From CAYOOP01 sp964405685 (GTDB taxonomy: Bacteria; Pseudomonadota; Alphaproteobacteria; Rickettsiales; SXRF01), in assembly GCA_964405685.1 (NCBI GenBank), contig CAYOOP010000003.1, forward strand, positions 124,001-188,000: 64,000 nt of DNA. The letters run 5' to 3'. Below, piece by piece: positions 44,451 through 53,478 of this stretch. Below the pieces are notes generated by a model. The model was given only the letters and a program-made list of their open reading frames with translations, was not told the origin of the DNA and ran no database searches. Positions within the stretch are counted from its first letter, which is position 1. Every line of letters begins with the position of its first letter. The translations under genes and the position numbers were made by a program.

Positions 44451-45626
44451 TCACGCCGCCTTCCTATTCTTAACAGCCTTGGTAATCTTCTCAGCTGCAT
44501 CCGCCAAATTATCTGCTGAGGTAATCGCAAGACCGCTTGATGCAATCATTTTCTTGCCGAGTTCTACGTTCGTGCCTTCCAAACGCACGACCAGAGGTAC
44601 GTTGAGATGCACCTCTTTCGCGGCAGCGATGATGCCTTCGGCAATTACATCGCAGCGCATAATGCCGCCGAAAATATTCACCAGAATGCCTTGCACGTTG
44701 GGGTCAGACAGAATCAGCTTGAATGCTTCGGTCACTTTTTCTTTGTTCGCGCCGCCGCCGACGTCGAGGAAGTTGGCGGGTGCGGAGCCGTAGAGTTTAA
44801 TGATGTCCATCGTTGCCATCGCAAGACCGGCACCATTCACCATACATCCAATCGAGCCATCCATTTTTACATAAGAAAGGCCGAATTTCGCGGCTTTTTG
44901 CTCGAGCGGGTCTTCCTCATCCGGGTCACGCAATGCCATGATATCCTGGTGGCGGTAGAGCGCGTTGTCATCGAAATTAAATTTCGCATCGAGCGCAAGC
45001 AGCTTGCCATCGCCGGTAATCACCAGCGGGTTGATTTCGACTTGCGACGCATCGGTCGTCACAAACGCGCTGTAGAGCGCTTCGACAAACGTGGCGAATT
45101 GTTTTTGCAAATCTTTGGGAATGTTCAAGCCAAAGGCAAGTTTGCGAATGTGGAACGCTTGCAAGCCCGCCGCAGGGTCCACCGCCGCTTTGATGATTTT
45201 CTCAGGCGTTTTGTGTGCGACTTCTTCAATGTCCATACCGCCTTCGGTCGAGGCGATAAACACAATGCCGGCAGTTGCGCGGTCGACCACCGCACTCAAA
45301 TAAAGCTCCTTCTTAATCTCGGTGCCTTCTTCCACATATACGCGGCGCACCAGGCGCCCTTCCGGGCCGGTTTGGTGGGTCACAAGCGTTGCGCCCAACA
45401 TGTTCTTTGCATGGGTTTCCACTTCTTCCAGCGATTTCGCAAGCTTCACGCCACCCGCTTTACCGCGGCCACCGGCGTGGATCTGCGCTTTCACCACCCA
45501 CAGCTTACCACCGAGGTTTTGCGCACCCTTTACTGCTTCGACTGGCGAAAATGCGATTTGCCCGCGCGGGGTCGGCACGCCGAATTTGCGAAGCACTTCT
45601 TTGGCTTGGTATTCATGGATGTTCAT
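44451..45626 (-). CDS. sucC: Succinyl-CoA synthetase beta subunit
   Basis: A 391-residue ATP-grasp subunit. It opens MNIHEYQAKEVLRKFGVPTP, followed by VVKAQIHAGGRGKAGGVKLA, NPLVITGDGKLLALDAKFNF, DGSIGCMVNGAGLAMATMD and NIFGGIMRCDVIAEGI. It binds nucleotide and succinate and pairs with SucD. The stop at 44451 is 12 bp from the GIY-YIG element. Upstream lie a small gene and mdh on the same strand, the common alphaproteobacterial mdh-sucC-sucD order. Confidence 0.97.
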   Translation of the reverse strand: MNIHEYQAKEVLRKFGVPTPRGQIAFSPVEAVKGAQNLGGKLWVVKAQIHAGGRGKAGGVKLAKSLEEVETHAKNMLGATLVTHQTGPEGRLVRRVYVEEGTEIKKELYLSAVVDRATAGIVFIASTEGGMDIEEVAHKTPEKIIKAAVDPAAGLQAFHIRKLAFGLNIPKDLQKQFATFVEALYSAFVTTDASQVEINPLVITGDGKLLALDAKFNFDDNALYRHQDIMALRDPDEEDPLEQKAAKFGLSYVKMDGSIGCMVNGAGLAMATMDIIKLYGSAPANFLDVGGGANKEKVTEAFKLILSDPNVQGILVNIFGGIMRCDVIAEGIIAAAKEVHLNVPLVVRLEGTNVELGKKMIASSGLAITSADNLADAAEKITKAVKNRKAA

Positions 45627-45706
45627 GTGGAACCCTTTGTTAGTTGAATCATTCGCCTAGATACTACCAAGGCCAGAGATTGCAAGTGTTTCCTCGTCTT
45701 CCTAGC

Positions 45707-46009
45707 CTACCATCCTGGCTCTCTTGGTTTACGCTTGTCAGATGGATCTAAATAAGGAACTGCTACTTCTCCGATAGAGATATTATGCGTGCGTAAGACT
45801 TGTGAGAGTTTTGCGCTGAGCACGTCTGGCATTTCCGGGGGATTGAAAGGATCTACTATTGTGCCCCCCACAAAATTAGCTCCAATACCACTACACTGTC
45901 CTGCCCTTTCTTTTGGGTAGAACTGCCAGCCAGCAAGTGCAGGAGTGTTGTGTACAAACTCACTTAGCTCTTTTAGTGCTGAGTCAATCGTTTTGGGATC
46001 AATTGGCAT
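45707..46009 (-). CDS. Small protein of unknown function between mdh and sucC
   Basis: A 100-residue soluble protein (MPIDPKTIDSALKELSEFVH ... YLDPSDKRKPREPGW). It contains two cysteines or fewer and no membrane segment; the middle reads PKERAGQCSGIGANFVGGTI. No family is recognised. Same strand as mdh and sucC, 21 bp after mdh, so it is probably in that operon. It is not part of the usual mdh-sucCD cluster and somewhat AT-richer, so it may be an insertion. Confidence 0.5.
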   Translation of the reverse strand: MPIDPKTIDSALKELSEFVHNTPALAGWQFYPKERAGQCSGIGANFVGGTIVDPFNPPEMPDVLSAKLSQVLRTHNISIGEVAVPYLDPSDKRKPREPGW

Positions 46010-46030
46010 AAATGCTCTTCGTAGTTGTTG

Positions 46031-46993
46031 TTAAGCAGCCTTCTGCTCCAGCTTCACCACCGCATCGCAGAGGTCTTTGACCGCATTGATCGATTTATCC
46101 AGCATGGCTTTTTGGTCTGCGGAAAGTGGGATTTCGATGATTTTTTCAACACCTTTCGCGCCAATCAGTGCAGGCACACCGACGTACATATCTTTCGCGC
46201 CATACTGGCCGGTGCAATGCGCAGCGACTGGTAGAATACGTTTTTTATCGTAGAGATAGGCTTCGGCCATACGGATGGCTGATGCGGCAGGCGCGTAATA
46301 CGCCGAGCCGGTTTTGAGCAAGCCTACGATTTCGGCACCGCCATCGCGCGTGCGTTGGACGATTTTGTCGAGCGCTTCTTGCGAGATCATGCCCATTTTC
46401 ACGAAATGCGGCAGCGGAATGCCGGAGATGGTGGTGTAATCAACCACCGGCACCATGGTGTCGCCGTGGCCGCCGAGTACGAACGCATTAATGTCCGAAA
46501 TCGAAACTTTAAGCGCTTCGGAAAGGAAAAACGCAAAGCGCGAGCTATCGAGCACGCCTGCCATGCCTACCACTTTTTCTTTCGGCAGGCCGGATTCTTT
46601 TTGCATCACCCACACCATCGCATCCAGTGGGTTGGTAATCACAATCACAAACGCATTCGGGCAGTGTTGCTTGATATTCCCAGCAACGGTTTTGATGATG
46701 CCCGTGTTGATCGAGAGCAAATCATCACGGCTCATGCCAGGTTTGCGCGGCACACCGGCGGTGACGATGACTACATCAGCACCCGCCAGGTCCTTGTAAT
46801 CATTTGTGCCCTTCAGGCACACATCGTGGCCATCCACCGCAGAGCTTTGCGAAATGTCCAAAGCTTTCCCTTGCGGCAGACCTTCGGCGATGTCGAACAA
46901 CACCACGTCACCAAGGTTTTTGAGTTCGATCAGGTGAGCCAGCGTACCACCAATCATACCAGCGCCGACGAGGGCAATCTTTTTACGAGCCAT
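46031..46993 (-). CDS. mdh: Malate dehydrogenase (LDH-like type)
   Basis: A 320-residue NAD-dependent malate dehydrogenase: IALVGAGMIGGTLAHLIELK (Rossmann), VTAGVPRKPGMSRDDLL (mobile loop with the substrate Arg), VITNPLDAMVWVMQ, GMAGVLDSSRF and the catalytic His in VLGGHGDTMVPV. The start at 46993 is chosen because AAAGGA lies 8 bp ahead of it; the ATG at 47002 sits directly on that Shine-Dalgarno. First gene of the mdh-sucC-sucD transcript. Confidence 0.96.
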   Translation of the reverse strand: MARKKIALVGAGMIGGTLAHLIELKNLGDVVLFDIAEGLPQGKALDISQSSAVDGHDVCLKGTNDYKDLAGADVVIVTAGVPRKPGMSRDDLLSINTGIIKTVAGNIKQHCPNAFVIVITNPLDAMVWVMQKESGLPKEKVVGMAGVLDSSRFAFFLSEALKVSISDINAFVLGGHGDTMVPVVDYTTISGIPLPHFVKMGMISQEALDKIVQRTRDGGAEIVGLLKTGSAYYAPAASAIRMAEAYLYDKKRILPVAAHCTGQYGAKDMYVGVPALIGAKGVEKIIEIPLSADQKAMLDKSINAVKDLCDAVVKLEQKAA

Positions 46994-47137
46994 GGGAAAC
47001 ATCCTTTAGTTATAGGGAGAGAAGGAATCTATATCCTAATTCCAAAGGTTTAAAGCTTGGTTAAGTGCATCAAAATATTTCCGTTTGTTTTTCAATACCT
47101 TGTTATATAAACTGGCCGCCACAAAGGAGTGGGTGTT

Positions 47138-48391
47138 TTGAAAAAAGTCGTAATTTCTGGCATGCTGGGCAATGGGCTTGAATGGTACGATTTCGCCATT
47201 TACGGCTTACTCGCTCCCATGCTTGGGCCCTTGTTTTTCCCTTCAGAAAGCGCATTCGCAAGCCAGCTTGGGGTGTTTGGGGTGTTTGCCGTCGGGTTTT
47301 TGTTCCGGCCGTTAGGCGCGATCCTGTTTGGCTGGATGGGCGACCGCTATGGCCGCAAAGTTTCGCTAGTCGTTGCGATTTTGATGATGGCAATTCCTAC
47401 CGGTTTGATGGGTATGCTGCCCACCTATGCACAAGTCGGGGTGCTTGCGCCGATTTTACTAACGCTATTGCGAGTGTTTCAAGGTCTTTCACTCGGTGGT
47501 GAGTTTTCCGGTTCGATCATTTACATTGTCGAACATGCGCCGCCCCATCGCCGCGCGCTTGCGGGTTCTGCTTCGCTGGTGAGCCTGGGGCTTGGTTTCA
47601 TCATAGGCACGTTTACGGTCATTGCGGTGAAATCATCCATGAACACCGCTGCTTTTGAGGCCTGGGGCTGGCGCGTGCCGTTCTTATGCGGCATTGTGGT
47701 GGGGTTGGTAGGATTCTATATTCGTTCCAAATGTCACGAAAGCCCTCTCTATGCGCGCGCAAAGAGCAGCGGGGATATTTCACCAACGCCACTTGTGGAA
47801 GCGTTTAAAATGTTCCCCAAACCAATGCTGCAAGGTTTTGGCATGTATATCGCCGTCACCATGCCTTTTTATTTGATGAGTGTGTATATGATCAGTTTTA
47901 TGACGCTCTCGCTTATGCAGTCATTCACGAATGCGCTTATTGTTAATATGGCCGTCATGAGCACGATGTTGGTGGGGATGTTAATAGGTGCTGTGACGGC
48001 AGATAGGGTGGGTCGAAAAGCTGTTATGTTGCCGGCGGTTATCCTGATGACAATCATGGCAATGCCGATGTTTATATGGATGGATTCTAAAATATTTATC
48101 CATATTTTATTTGCGCAAATAATGTTTTCAATGGTGCTGGGGATCTATATCGGGCCGATTGCCGCGGTGTTGGTGGAGCTATTTCCTACCCGCGTGCGCT
48201 ACAGTGGAATGGCGCTCACCTACAATGCCGCTGCCGCGCTCTTTGGTGGTAGCGCGCCTCTCGTATGCAGGTGGTTGATTGAGTCTACGGGCACGCACCT
48301 GTCGATTGCGTGGTATGTGATGTTCTGCTGCGCGTGCGCATTCGTGGCGTTGCTCAGTTATCATGATCGATGGAAGGAACCACTGCGATGA
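47138..48391 (+). CDS. MFS transporter, MHS family (proline/betaine ProP-like)
   Basis: A 417-residue, 12-segment major facilitator of the metabolite:H+ symporter group. LGNGLEWYDFAIYGLLAPML, FLFRPLGAILFGWMGDRYGR and QGLSLGGEFSGSIIYIVEHA are typical of this group (GNxxEWYDF, RPxG, GGExxG). Substrates in the family include proline, betaine and dicarboxylates; none can be assigned. The start is a TTG at 47138 because AAAGGAG (47123-47129) lies 8 bp ahead. Its stop overlaps the next ATG (ATGA). Divergent from mdh. Confidence 0.88.
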   Translation: MKKVVISGMLGNGLEWYDFAIYGLLAPMLGPLFFPSESAFASQLGVFGVFAVGFLFRPLGAILFGWMGDRYGRKVSLVVAILMMAIPTGLMGMLPTYAQVGVLAPILLTLLRVFQGLSLGGEFSGSIIYIVEHAPPHRRALAGSASLVSLGLGFIIGTFTVIAVKSSMNTAAFEAWGWRVPFLCGIVVGLVGFYIRSKCHESPLYARAKSSGDISPTPLVEAFKMFPKPMLQGFGMYIAVTMPFYLMSVYMISFMTLSLMQSFTNALIVNMAVMSTMLVGMLIGAVTADRVGRKAVMLPAVILMTIMAMPMFIWMDSKIFIHILFAQIMFSMVLGIYIGPIAAVLVELFPTRVRYSGMALTYNAAAALFGGSAPLVCRWLIESTGTHLSIAWYVMFCCACAFVALLSYHDRWKEPLR

Positions 48392-49398
48392 ATACGAACA
48401 CTGTAAAGATTTTCTTGTGGTCGGGCATCGTTGCGTTGGTGTGCTTGTCGCTTGCGGGGGTGTGGGGCGGCGTGAATGGGTTGCTGATTGCCTTGCTGCT
48501 CATCGTCATGGAAATCGGTTTTTCGTTCGACAATGCGGTGGTCAATGCCGCAGTGTTGAAAAACATGAACCACCTCTGGCAAGAGCGTTTTCTCACCTGG
48601 GGCATGGTGGTGGCGGTGTTCGGCATGTATGCGCTGTTTCCGATTTTAATTGTCTCGGTCGCAACGGGGTTGGGGTTTGGCGACGTTATCCACATGGCGC
48701 TATATGATCAGGCGACGTACGGCGAACATTTGGAAGGCGCGCATACGCAAATTGCATCGTTTGGCGGCATGTTTTTGCTCATGGTATTTTTGAAATTCAT
48801 TTTCGACGAAGGCAAAGAGCTGCACTGGCTCGGAGCGTTTGAAGAAAAACTTTCCAAAGTCGGCAAGCTGGAGTCCTTCGAAATCGTGCTTGCGCTCGGC
48901 ATTTTGCTGATGCTGCACTATTTTTTACCGACCGAAAAACAAATCCCTGAAATGGTGGCGGGTGTATTTGGGGTGATGACCTATGTCTTAATCAGCAGCA
49001 TCACCGGCGTGTTGCAAGGCGATGGCGCGGCCACGGCCGTGCGCTCCGGTGTTGCAGGATTCATCTATTTGCAAGTGCTCGATGCAACGTTTTCGATGGA
49101 CGCGGTGGTCGGTGCGTTTGCCATCAGCCAGGATATTATCATCATCATGCTGGGGCTAACGACCGGCGCTATGTTTGTGCGGTCGATCACAGTTTATCTC
49201 GTGCGCAAGGGCACGCTTGCGCAATACGTCTACCTCGAGCATGGCGCACATTACGGCATTGGCGCGCTGGCGCTTATCTTGCTGTATAGCACCGTCCACC
49301 ATGTCCCCGAGGCCGTCACCGGCTTAATTGGTATTGCATTTATCGCGCTGTCGCTGGTTTCCTCGGTGAAATATAACCGGAAGCATCGCCATGATTGA
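48388..49398 (+). CDS. DUF475 / TerC-like integral membrane protein
   Basis: A 336-residue protein with about nine membrane segments from the ATG overlapping the MFS stop. ALLLIVMEIGFSFDNAVVNA with its acidic residue in the membrane, and YLQVLDATFSMDAVVGAFAI, are the paired repeats of the TerC/DUF475 group, which is linked to metal ion (manganese or tellurite-related) handling. The C-terminal loop carries ITVYLVRKGTLAQYVYLEHG. Coupled to the transporter upstream and to the prepilin peptidase downstream (8-bp overlap). Confidence 0.85.
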   Translation: MNTNTVKIFLWSGIVALVCLSLAGVWGGVNGLLIALLLIVMEIGFSFDNAVVNAAVLKNMNHLWQERFLTWGMVVAVFGMYALFPILIVSVATGLGFGDVIHMALYDQATYGEHLEGAHTQIASFGGMFLLMVFLKFIFDEGKELHWLGAFEEKLSKVGKLESFEIVLALGILLMLHYFLPTEKQIPEMVAGVFGVMTYVLISSITGVLQGDGAATAVRSGVAGFIYLQVLDATFSMDAVVGAFAISQDIIIIMLGLTTGAMFVRSITVYLVRKGTLAQYVYLEHGAHYGIGALALILLYSTVHHVPEAVTGLIGIAFIALSLVSSVKYNRKHRHD

Positions 49399-50152
49399 AA
49401 CCTTTCTTATCGCGCTTGCGGGCTTATGTTTTGGCAGCTTTGTAACGCTGGTGAGCTACCGCTTGCCGCGCGGCGAAGACATTGTAGTGAAACCCTCGCG
49501 CTGCACGCAGTGCCAGAAGAAACTGGGCGTGCGTGATTTATTTCCTGTGCTTTCGTGGGTGGTTTCACGCGGCAAATGTCGTGGCTGTAATGCAAAAATC
49601 AGCGTGCGCTATCCACTCACCGAACTGGCACAGGCGGCACTGTTTGTATGGGTCTACCGCCAGTTTGGGTTGACGCCGGAAGCGGCGATTCTTATGGCAG
49701 CAAGCGTTGCCATCGTGATTATGGTCGTTGTTGATTTCGAGCATTATATTTTGCCGGATTCCATGCAGGTGGCACTCGCCGTGCTCGCGCTTGCGTTTAC
49801 CTATCAAACCGGAAAGCCCTGGGTAGACGTTGCAAGCGGCTTTGGAGTCGGGCTGGGTACGGGCCTTGCACTTTGCTATGGCTACAAATGGATCATGAAA
49901 AAAGATGGGCTGGGCTTTGGAGATGTCAAACTGCTCGCAGTGGTAGGTTTATGGCTTACCCCTTATGAAATGGTGCCTTTCTTGTTCTATTCCGGCGTGT
50001 TCGGCGTGGCCACCGCGCTCATTTGGCGCACGCTTGGGCATGGCAAAATTTTCCCGTTCGGCCCCGCACTTTTGCTTGCAATGTTCCTGTTGGTAGTGGA
50101 ACCTCAGGCCTATGAACTCTTCTGGTTCCAATTCACCCGTTTCAGTCAGTGA
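49391..50152 (+). CDS. pilD: Type IV prepilin peptidase/methylase (A24)
   Basis: A 253-residue polytopic aspartyl protease. The N-terminal FGSFVTLVSYRLPRGEDIVV, the four-Cys zinc loop (CTQC ... CRGC) and the two catalytic Asp regions (VVDFEHYILPD and GFGDVKLLAVVG) identify a bifunctional PilD/GspO enzyme that cleaves and N-methylates prepilins. This is the full-length form with the methylase loop, unlike the short CpaA of Flp systems, so it probably serves a type IVa/b or type II system such as the secretin at 23 kb. Overlaps the gene downstream by 41 bp. Confidence 0.93.
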   Translation: MIETFLIALAGLCFGSFVTLVSYRLPRGEDIVVKPSRCTQCQKKLGVRDLFPVLSWVVSRGKCRGCNAKISVRYPLTELAQAALFVWVYRQFGLTPEAAILMAASVAIVIMVVVDFEHYILPDSMQVALAVLALAFTYQTGKPWVDVASGFGVGLGTGLALCYGYKWIMKKDGLGFGDVKLLAVVGLWLTPYEMVPFLFYSGVFGVATALIWRTLGHGKIFPFGPALLLAMFLLVVEPQAYELFWFQFTRFSQ

Positions 50153-53100
50153 ACTTTATTCCACCCCCGGAATGAAAAATCTGGATGCGCGTTTTCTGGA
50201 AACGCTGGATGCATCCCTAAAAAACCAACTACTCGCCGCTCGCTCAAACCCACCCACCGGCAAGGCAGAAAGCGAGCTCATCCTTGCGCTTGCGCCTTAT
50301 GTGGAGCAATTCATTGCCAGGCTTTTTAGTATCGAAACAGAACTTGCCCAAAGCGCCAAAGCACAAGAAAAACTTAGCCCCGTATTCAAATGCAAACGCT
50401 TATTCGTCCAGCGCCGCGCGGCGAAGGCGTTTAAGCCGGAAGACGTGCAAGGAGATTGGGGTGTGGGCTTCGGGAATTTGGAGGGAGAGGAATTCGAAAT
50501 CGCATTTGCGGAAAATGCACTTTCACTGCTCGAAGAAGGCGGGGATGCAGCAAAGTTGGAGGCAGCGCTGCGTTATGCGGCATGGGCGCTTTATCACCCC
50601 GAGGGCATGAAAAAACACCGCAAGGGCCTGCTTTTTAAAGTGCCGAAGAAAATGGATCCGGCGCATCTCATTGAACTTAAGACCATCGATTGTCATGGAT
50701 TTACTGCACTTGAAGCGCCCAAAGACCATTTGCGCACGCGTGAAGGTTTTGCATTGACTGATGACGGCGGCACGCTGGCCGAGGCGCTTGACCACGCGAA
50801 CTATTGCATTTTCTGCGCACATCAGGGGAAAGATTCGTGTTCGAAAGGACTCAAGAATACCGATAAGGCAGGTTGTCCGCTCGAAGAGCACATCTCCGAA
50901 ATGAACGAGCTTAAAAGCGAAGGCGGCATTATCAGCGCGCTGGCAGCGGTTGTGATAGCTAACCCCATGTGTGCTGGCACAGGGCACCGCATTTGTAATG
51001 ATTGTATGAAGGCCTGCATTTATCAAAAACAAGAGCCGGTGAATATTCCCAAAGTGGAAACACGTGTGCTGAACGACGTGCTGGCGCTGCCCTATGGATT
51101 CGAAATTTATTCGCTGCTGACGCGCTGGAACCCACTCAATTTTGCACGGCCGTATCCCAAAGACGACACTGGAAAATCCGTGCTGGTAGTCGGTCTTGGC
51201 CCCGCGGGCTACACGCTTTCGCACCATTTGATGAACGATGGGCATCGCGTCTATGCGGTGGATGGACTCAAGATTGAACCACTGGCAACGCCGCCTGAAC
51301 TCATCAAAGATATTTCGATGCTCTACGAACCCCTGGAATCGCGCGTGCAGGCAGGGTTTGGCGGTGTGGCGGAATATGGCATCACGGTGCGTTGGAATAA
51401 AAACTATCTGAAAATTATTCGCTTACTGCTGGAGCGCCGCGAGCAATTCCGCATGCAAGGTGGTGTGCGTTTTGGTTCGCAGATCACTGCTGAACAAGCC
51501 TTTGAATTGGGGTTTGACCACATTGCCCTGTGCTTGGGTGCAGGTAAACCCACGCTACTCAATATTCCAAACGGCATGGCGCGCGGTGTGCGTGCGGCGT
51601 CAGATTTTTTGATGAGTCTGCAACTCACGGGGGCAGCGAAAAAAGATTCGATTGCCAATATGCATTTGCGCTTGCCGGTCGTAGTCATTGGTGGCGGGCT
51701 GACTGCCATTGATACCGCAACGGAGGCGCTTGCGTATTATGCAGTGCAGGTAGAAAAATTCCTCACGCGATGTGAAACGCTTGGTGCGAAATTTAATGCA
51801 AGTCTAACTGAGGAAGAACGCGAAACAGCAGAGGAATGGTTGGCGCACGCACGGGCACTTAGGAATGTGTCATCCTCGGCCTTGAGCCGAGGATCCATCA
51901 AGAACATTACGATGGATGCTCGGGTCGAGCCCAAGCATGACAGTGTTATTTCACTACTCCAACAATGGGGCGGGGCAACCATTGCCTACCGCAAGAAAAT
52001 CACTGATGCGCCAAGCTATCGCTTGAATCACGAAGAGATCGAAAAAGCCTTCGAAGAGGGTATTCGTTTTATTGAAAACGTAGAGCCAGAAGCATTTGAG
52101 GTGGATGCGTTCAACCACGTGAAAGCGATCCAGTTTAAAGATGGTCGCACACTTCCAGCACGCAGTGTACTTGTGGCTGCGGGCACTTCACCCAACACCG
52201 TTATTGCGCGCGAAGAGGAAGGGCTGTTTGCATTTGAAGGTGCCTATTTCAAACCTGCTGCGGATGGATTTTCGATTCACACGCGAGAAGATGGCCGCAG
52301 CATCTCCATGTTCGGTGATTTGCACCCGGAATACGCCGGCAACGTGGTCAAAGCCATGGCGAGTGCGAAGGATGGGTATCCGGTGGTATCGCGGTTGCTT
52401 CAGGAATCGGGTATCGGGAATCAGGTATCAGAATTATTTGATGCGCTTGATGACTTGCTGACAGCAGCGGTCGTGCGCGTAGAACGCCTCACACCTACGA
52501 TTGTGGAGGTGGTGTTGCGCGCGCCCGCCGCCGCTCGCAATTTCCAACCTGGGCAATTCTTCCGATTACAAAACTACGAAACCAATCCCCAATCCTTAAG
52601 TCCCAATCCCCCGATGGAAGCCCTCGCTATGACCGGCGCATGGGTGGATCGCGAGCGCGGACGTGTCTCCACCATCGTGCTTGAAATGGGCGGTTCATCC
52701 AACCTCTGCGCATCTTTAAAAGAAGGTGAGCGCGTGGTGCTGATGGGGCCAACGGGCACGCCGACTGAAATTCCTGAAAACGAAACTGTGGTGCTCGCGG
52801 GTGGTGGGCTTGGTAACGCCGTGTTGTTTTCGATCGGCAAAGCCATGCGCGAAAAAGGTAACCGCGTCATTTATTTTGCTGGTTATCGCACAGTGCAGGA
52901 TCGCTTTAGAGTTGCGGACATTGAAGCGGCGGCAGATGTGGTAGTCTGGTGCTCGGATGAAGCGCCCGGTTTTGCGCCCACGCGTGCGAGTGATAAAGCT
53001 TTCGTTGGCAATATTGTCGAAGCGATGAAAGCGTATGCAGCGTTGGTGAAGGATGCCGACCGTGTGGTTGCCATTGGTTCGGATAAAATGATGGCGGCCG

Positions 53101-53381
53101 TGGCACATGCGCGGAAAACCCTAGCACCTAAGGCGATTGCGATTGGCAGTATCAACTCGCCGATGCAGTGCATGATGAAAGAAATCTGCGCGCAGTGCAT
53201 TCAGGAACATCGCGATAAAGACGGCAAAATTTCCTATGTCTTTTCCTGCACGAATCAGGACCAGTGTTTGGACGAGGTCTCCTTCCCGCATCTGGCTGAG
53301 CGCTTAAAACAAAACAGCCTGCAGGAGAAGCTGACTGCAGCCTACATCAAAGAACTTGCAACTGCGAATCATTCGCAGTAG
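50112..53381 (+). CDS. Fused Nfn-like flavoprotein: GltD/NfnB-type and PyrK/NfnA-type modules
   Basis: A 1089-residue protein. Residues 1-230 are of unknown type. Cysteine clusters follow (about 235-335: NYCIFCAHQGKDSCSKG, CAGTGHRICNDCMKACIY). A GltD-like FAD/NAD(P) domain has VLVVGLGPAGYTLSHHL near 357 and VVVIGGGLTAIDTATEAL near 520. A PyrK-like ferredoxin reductase domain starts near 785 (VVLAGGGLGNAVLFSIGKAM) and ends with a 2Fe-2S-type motif CMMKEICAQC...C. The two modules are separate subunits (NfnB and NfnA) in electron-bifurcating transhydrogenases, so it may move electrons between NAD(P)H and an iron-sulfur partner. Three repeat insertions lie in frame. Start could be 50112 or 50172. 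Confidence 0.8.
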   Translation: MNSSGSNSPVSVSELYSTPGMKNLDARFLETLDASLKNQLLAARSNPPTGKAESELILALAPYVEQFIARLFSIETELAQSAKAQEKLSPVFKCKRLFVQRRAAKAFKPEDVQGDWGVGFGNLEGEEFEIAFAENALSLLEEGGDAAKLEAALRYAAWALYHPEGMKKHRKGLLFKVPKKMDPAHLIELKTIDCHGFTALEAPKDHLRTREGFALTDDGGTLAEALDHANYCIFCAHQGKDSCSKGLKNTDKAGCPLEEHISEMNELKSEGGIISALAAVVIANPMCAGTGHRICNDCMKACIYQKQEPVNIPKVETRVLNDVLALPYGFEIYSLLTRWNPLNFARPYPKDDTGKSVLVVGLGPAGYTLSHHLMNDGHRVYAVDGLKIEPLATPPELIKDISMLYEPLESRVQAGFGGVAEYGITVRWNKNYLKIIRLLLERREQFRMQGGVRFGSQITAEQAFELGFDHIALCLGAGKPTLLNIPNGMARGVRAASDFLMSLQLTGAAKKDSIANMHLRLPVVVIGGGLTAIDTATEALAYYAVQVEKFLTRCETLGAKFNASLTEEERETAEEWLAHARALRNVSSSALSRGSIKNITMDARVEPKHDSVISLLQQWGGATIAYRKKITDAPSYRLNHEEIEKAFEEGIRFIENVEPEAFEVDAFNHVKAIQFKDGRTLPARSVLVAAGTSPNTVIAREEEGLFAFEGAYFKPAADGFSIHTREDGRSISMFGDLHPEYAGNVVKAMASAKDGYPVVSRLLQESGIGNQVSELFDALDDLLTAAVVRVERLTPTIVEVVLRAPAAARNFQPGQFFRLQNYETNPQSLSPNPPMEALAMTGAWVDRERGRVSTIVLEMGGSSNLCASLKEGERVVLMGPTGTPTEIPENETVVLAGGGLGNAVLFSIGKAMREKGNRVIYFAGYRTVQDRFRVADIEAAADVVVWCSDEAPGFAPTRASDKAFVGNIVEAMKAYAALVKDADRVVAIGSDKMMAAVAHARKTLAPKAIAIGSINSPMQCMMKEICAQCIQEHRDKDGKISYVFSCTNQDQCLDEVSFPHLAERLKQNSLQEKLTAAYIKELATANHSQ
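51868..51942. repeat. Two-hairpin palindromic repeat inside the Nfn-like gene, copy 11
   Basis: TGTCATCCTCGG, stem, CCGAGGATCCAT, spacer of about 13 bp, ATGGATGCTCGGG, stem, CCCAAGCATGACA. The unit is 75 bp, exactly 25 codons, with no stop in the gene's frame. It is translated as SSSALSRGSIKNIT... near residues 586-610, just after a charged helix (ETAEEWLAHARALRN) and before a conserved VISLLQQWGGA. Confidence 0.85.
52403..52433. repeat. Short direct repeats inside the Nfn-like gene
   Basis: An about 31-bp stretch of near-repeated units (GGAATCGGGTATCGGGAATC then AGGTATCAGAA) encoding ESGIGNQVSE at about residue 765, in the linker between the GltD-like and PyrK-like modules. It looks like a small minisatellite. 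Confidence 0.5.
52583..52612. repeat. Second short direct-repeat stretch inside the Nfn-like gene
   Basis: CAATCCCCAATCC, TTAAG, TCCCAATCCCC: repeated CCCAATCC units encoding NPQSLSPNPP near residue 825 within the PyrK-like domain loop. On the opposite strand it reads GGGGATTGGGA, similar in style to the unit at 52403. Confidence 0.5.
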
Positions 53382-53383
53382 GT

Positions 53384-53467
53384 GTCATTGCGAGGAGCGA
53401 AGCGACGCGGCAATCCACCTGTCTAAGTCCAAGATGGATTGCTTCGGGCTGAAGCCCTCGCAATGAC
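53384..53467. repeat. Two-hairpin palindromic repeat, copy 12
   Basis: 84 bp: GTCATTGCGAGGAGCGAAGC..., GCGGCAATCCA, spacer, ATGGATTGCTTCGGGC, GCCCTCGCAATGAC. It lies 2 bp after the stop of the Nfn-like gene and just before the ribosome binding site of the next gene. Very similar to 43058-43146. Confidence 0.85.
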
Positions 53468-53478
53468 AAAGGAACTCC

